Part shown: in pieces, positions 63,683 through 64,000 of the stretch
Numbering within the stretch: position 1 is the stretch's first letter
Layout of the letters: every line of letters begins with the position of its first letter
Assembly: GCA_963722555.1 (NCBI GenBank)
Contig: CAVRNQ010000007.1
Coordinates: 1,860,001-1,924,000 of the forward strand
Source: Bog-366 sp963722555
GTDB taxonomy: Bacteria; Acidobacteriota; Terriglobia; UBA7540
Direction: 5' to 3'
Length of the DNA stretch: 64,000 nucleotides
Notes under the pieces: model-generated
Databases searched by the model: none
Seen by the model: only the letters and a program-made list of their open reading frames with translations
What the model was told of the DNA's origin: nothing
Translations under genes and position numbers: made by a program

Positions 63683-64000
63683 TCACTCGAAAAAGATGGG
63701 AATTCCCTTGGATACGTAGGAGTGCTTGGGGGGCTTTGCTTCGTTCTTCAGGGGAAAGTCGGAGCGGTAGTGCGCCCCCCGGCTTTCCTCGCGGGCGAGG
63801 GCGCAGCGGGCAATCAGGCGGGCGACGGCCAGGATATTACAGGACTCGTGAGCTCGCCGGGTGGGAGGATGCGGGTCTGGCAGGTGGATTTCCGCCAGCC
63901 GTTTGACCGCCTCGGAAAGGTGCTTGCCGTTGCGGATGATTCCGACTTTGTCCCACAGGATGGCGCGCGCTTCCTCGACCGCCTTCTGGTAATCGTCCGC
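63683..64000 (-). CDS. nadB: L-aspartate oxidase, C-terminal part (5' end outside window)
   Basis: The last 105 codons of a minus-strand gene. The hallmark REESRGAHYRSDFP near the end is shared by NadB and fumarate reductase-type flavoproteins, and the length of the tail after it fits NadB. NadB makes iminoaspartate for NAD synthesis. It stops at 63683 and runs off the window. Confidence 0.85.
   Translation of the reverse strand, partial: ADDYQKAVEEARAILWDKVGIIRNGKHLSEAVKRLAEIHLPDPHPPTRRAHESCNILAVARLIARCALAREESRGAHYRSDFPLKNEAKPPKHSYVSKGIPIFFE

Overview
The window is a 64 kb piece of a GC-rich bacterial chromosome, most likely from an Acidobacteriota member (Terriglobia-like). This is inferred from the gene families, from many small palindromic repeats sharing the core TCATCCTGAGCGAAGCGAAG, and from secreted Gly-rich and TPR proteins typical of that phylum. 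Gene density is high, and most of it is chromosomal core. No CRISPR array, cas genes, complete prophage, complete insertion sequence or biosynthetic cluster was seen. Both ends cut genes: a GH3 glycosidase on the left and nadB on the right.

Layout. 0-3 kb: 3' part of a GH3 beta-glucosidase, converging on a catalase. 3-6.7 kb: tRNA-fMet, a broken tyrosine recombinase, and a Cas4-like/DnaQ-like DUF2779 nuclease with a small coupled upstream ORF. 6.7-11.4 kb: two convergent paralogous double alpha/beta-hydrolases whose second domain has lost its nucleophile serine. 11.9-16.2 kb: smpB, pepA, argS. 16.7-18.2 kb: a TolB-like propeller protein. 18.2-20.3 kb: a repeat-rich, partly AT-richer island with a deleted REP-associated transposase between inverted REPs, an ORF-less group II intron, and a 24-bp motif repeated five times. 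20.4-24.4 kb: the phoH-ybeY-corC-era operon. 24.5-30.3 kb: a Gly-rich secreted protein, then an endonuclease III-like gene, ntrY (frameshifted) and ntrX. 30.6-33.2 kb: a broken small-gene cassette, a histidine kinase fragment and a PAS-PP2C regulator. 33.8-45.6 kb: the type IV pilus block pilB-pilT-pilC-pilS-pilR-pilA, a TMTC-like membrane/TPR protein, and a second pilA. 46-53.4 kb: ABC-2 exporter, TPR proteins, PAP2 enzyme, a second TMTC-like protein and LolA. 53.5-57.5 kb: HAD phosphatase, threonine synthase, AlaX-type editing protein, tRNA-Ala(CGC) and a zinc-ribbon protein. 58.2-63.5 kb: CtpA protease, tatA-tatC-glutaminyl cyclase-like M28, terC, then the 3' end of nadB.

How the genes work together. 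The most coherent system is the pilus block. PilS/PilR sit next to two pilin genes, and each pilin gene carries a matching sigma-54 -24/-12 element. Each also has the same inverted repeat (TTTTGTC-N10-GACAAAA type) about 128 bp upstream of the -24 element, which fits a PilR enhancer site. The two pilins share a nearly identical 212-bp 3' block but diverge at synonymous sites elsewhere, the mark of recent gene conversion. Two TMTC-like GT-C/TPR membrane proteins lie nearby and are candidates for pilin or envelope glycosylation.

The intergenic space is dominated by inverted-repeat families. One long palindromic family has nine copies, three of them at convergent gene ends, and one copy writes the C-terminal tail of YbeY. 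A nested GC-rich palindrome occurs twice, with its outer arms swapped relative to its core. Several promoters look nearly leaderless (thrC, the endonuclease III-like gene and tRNA-fMet).
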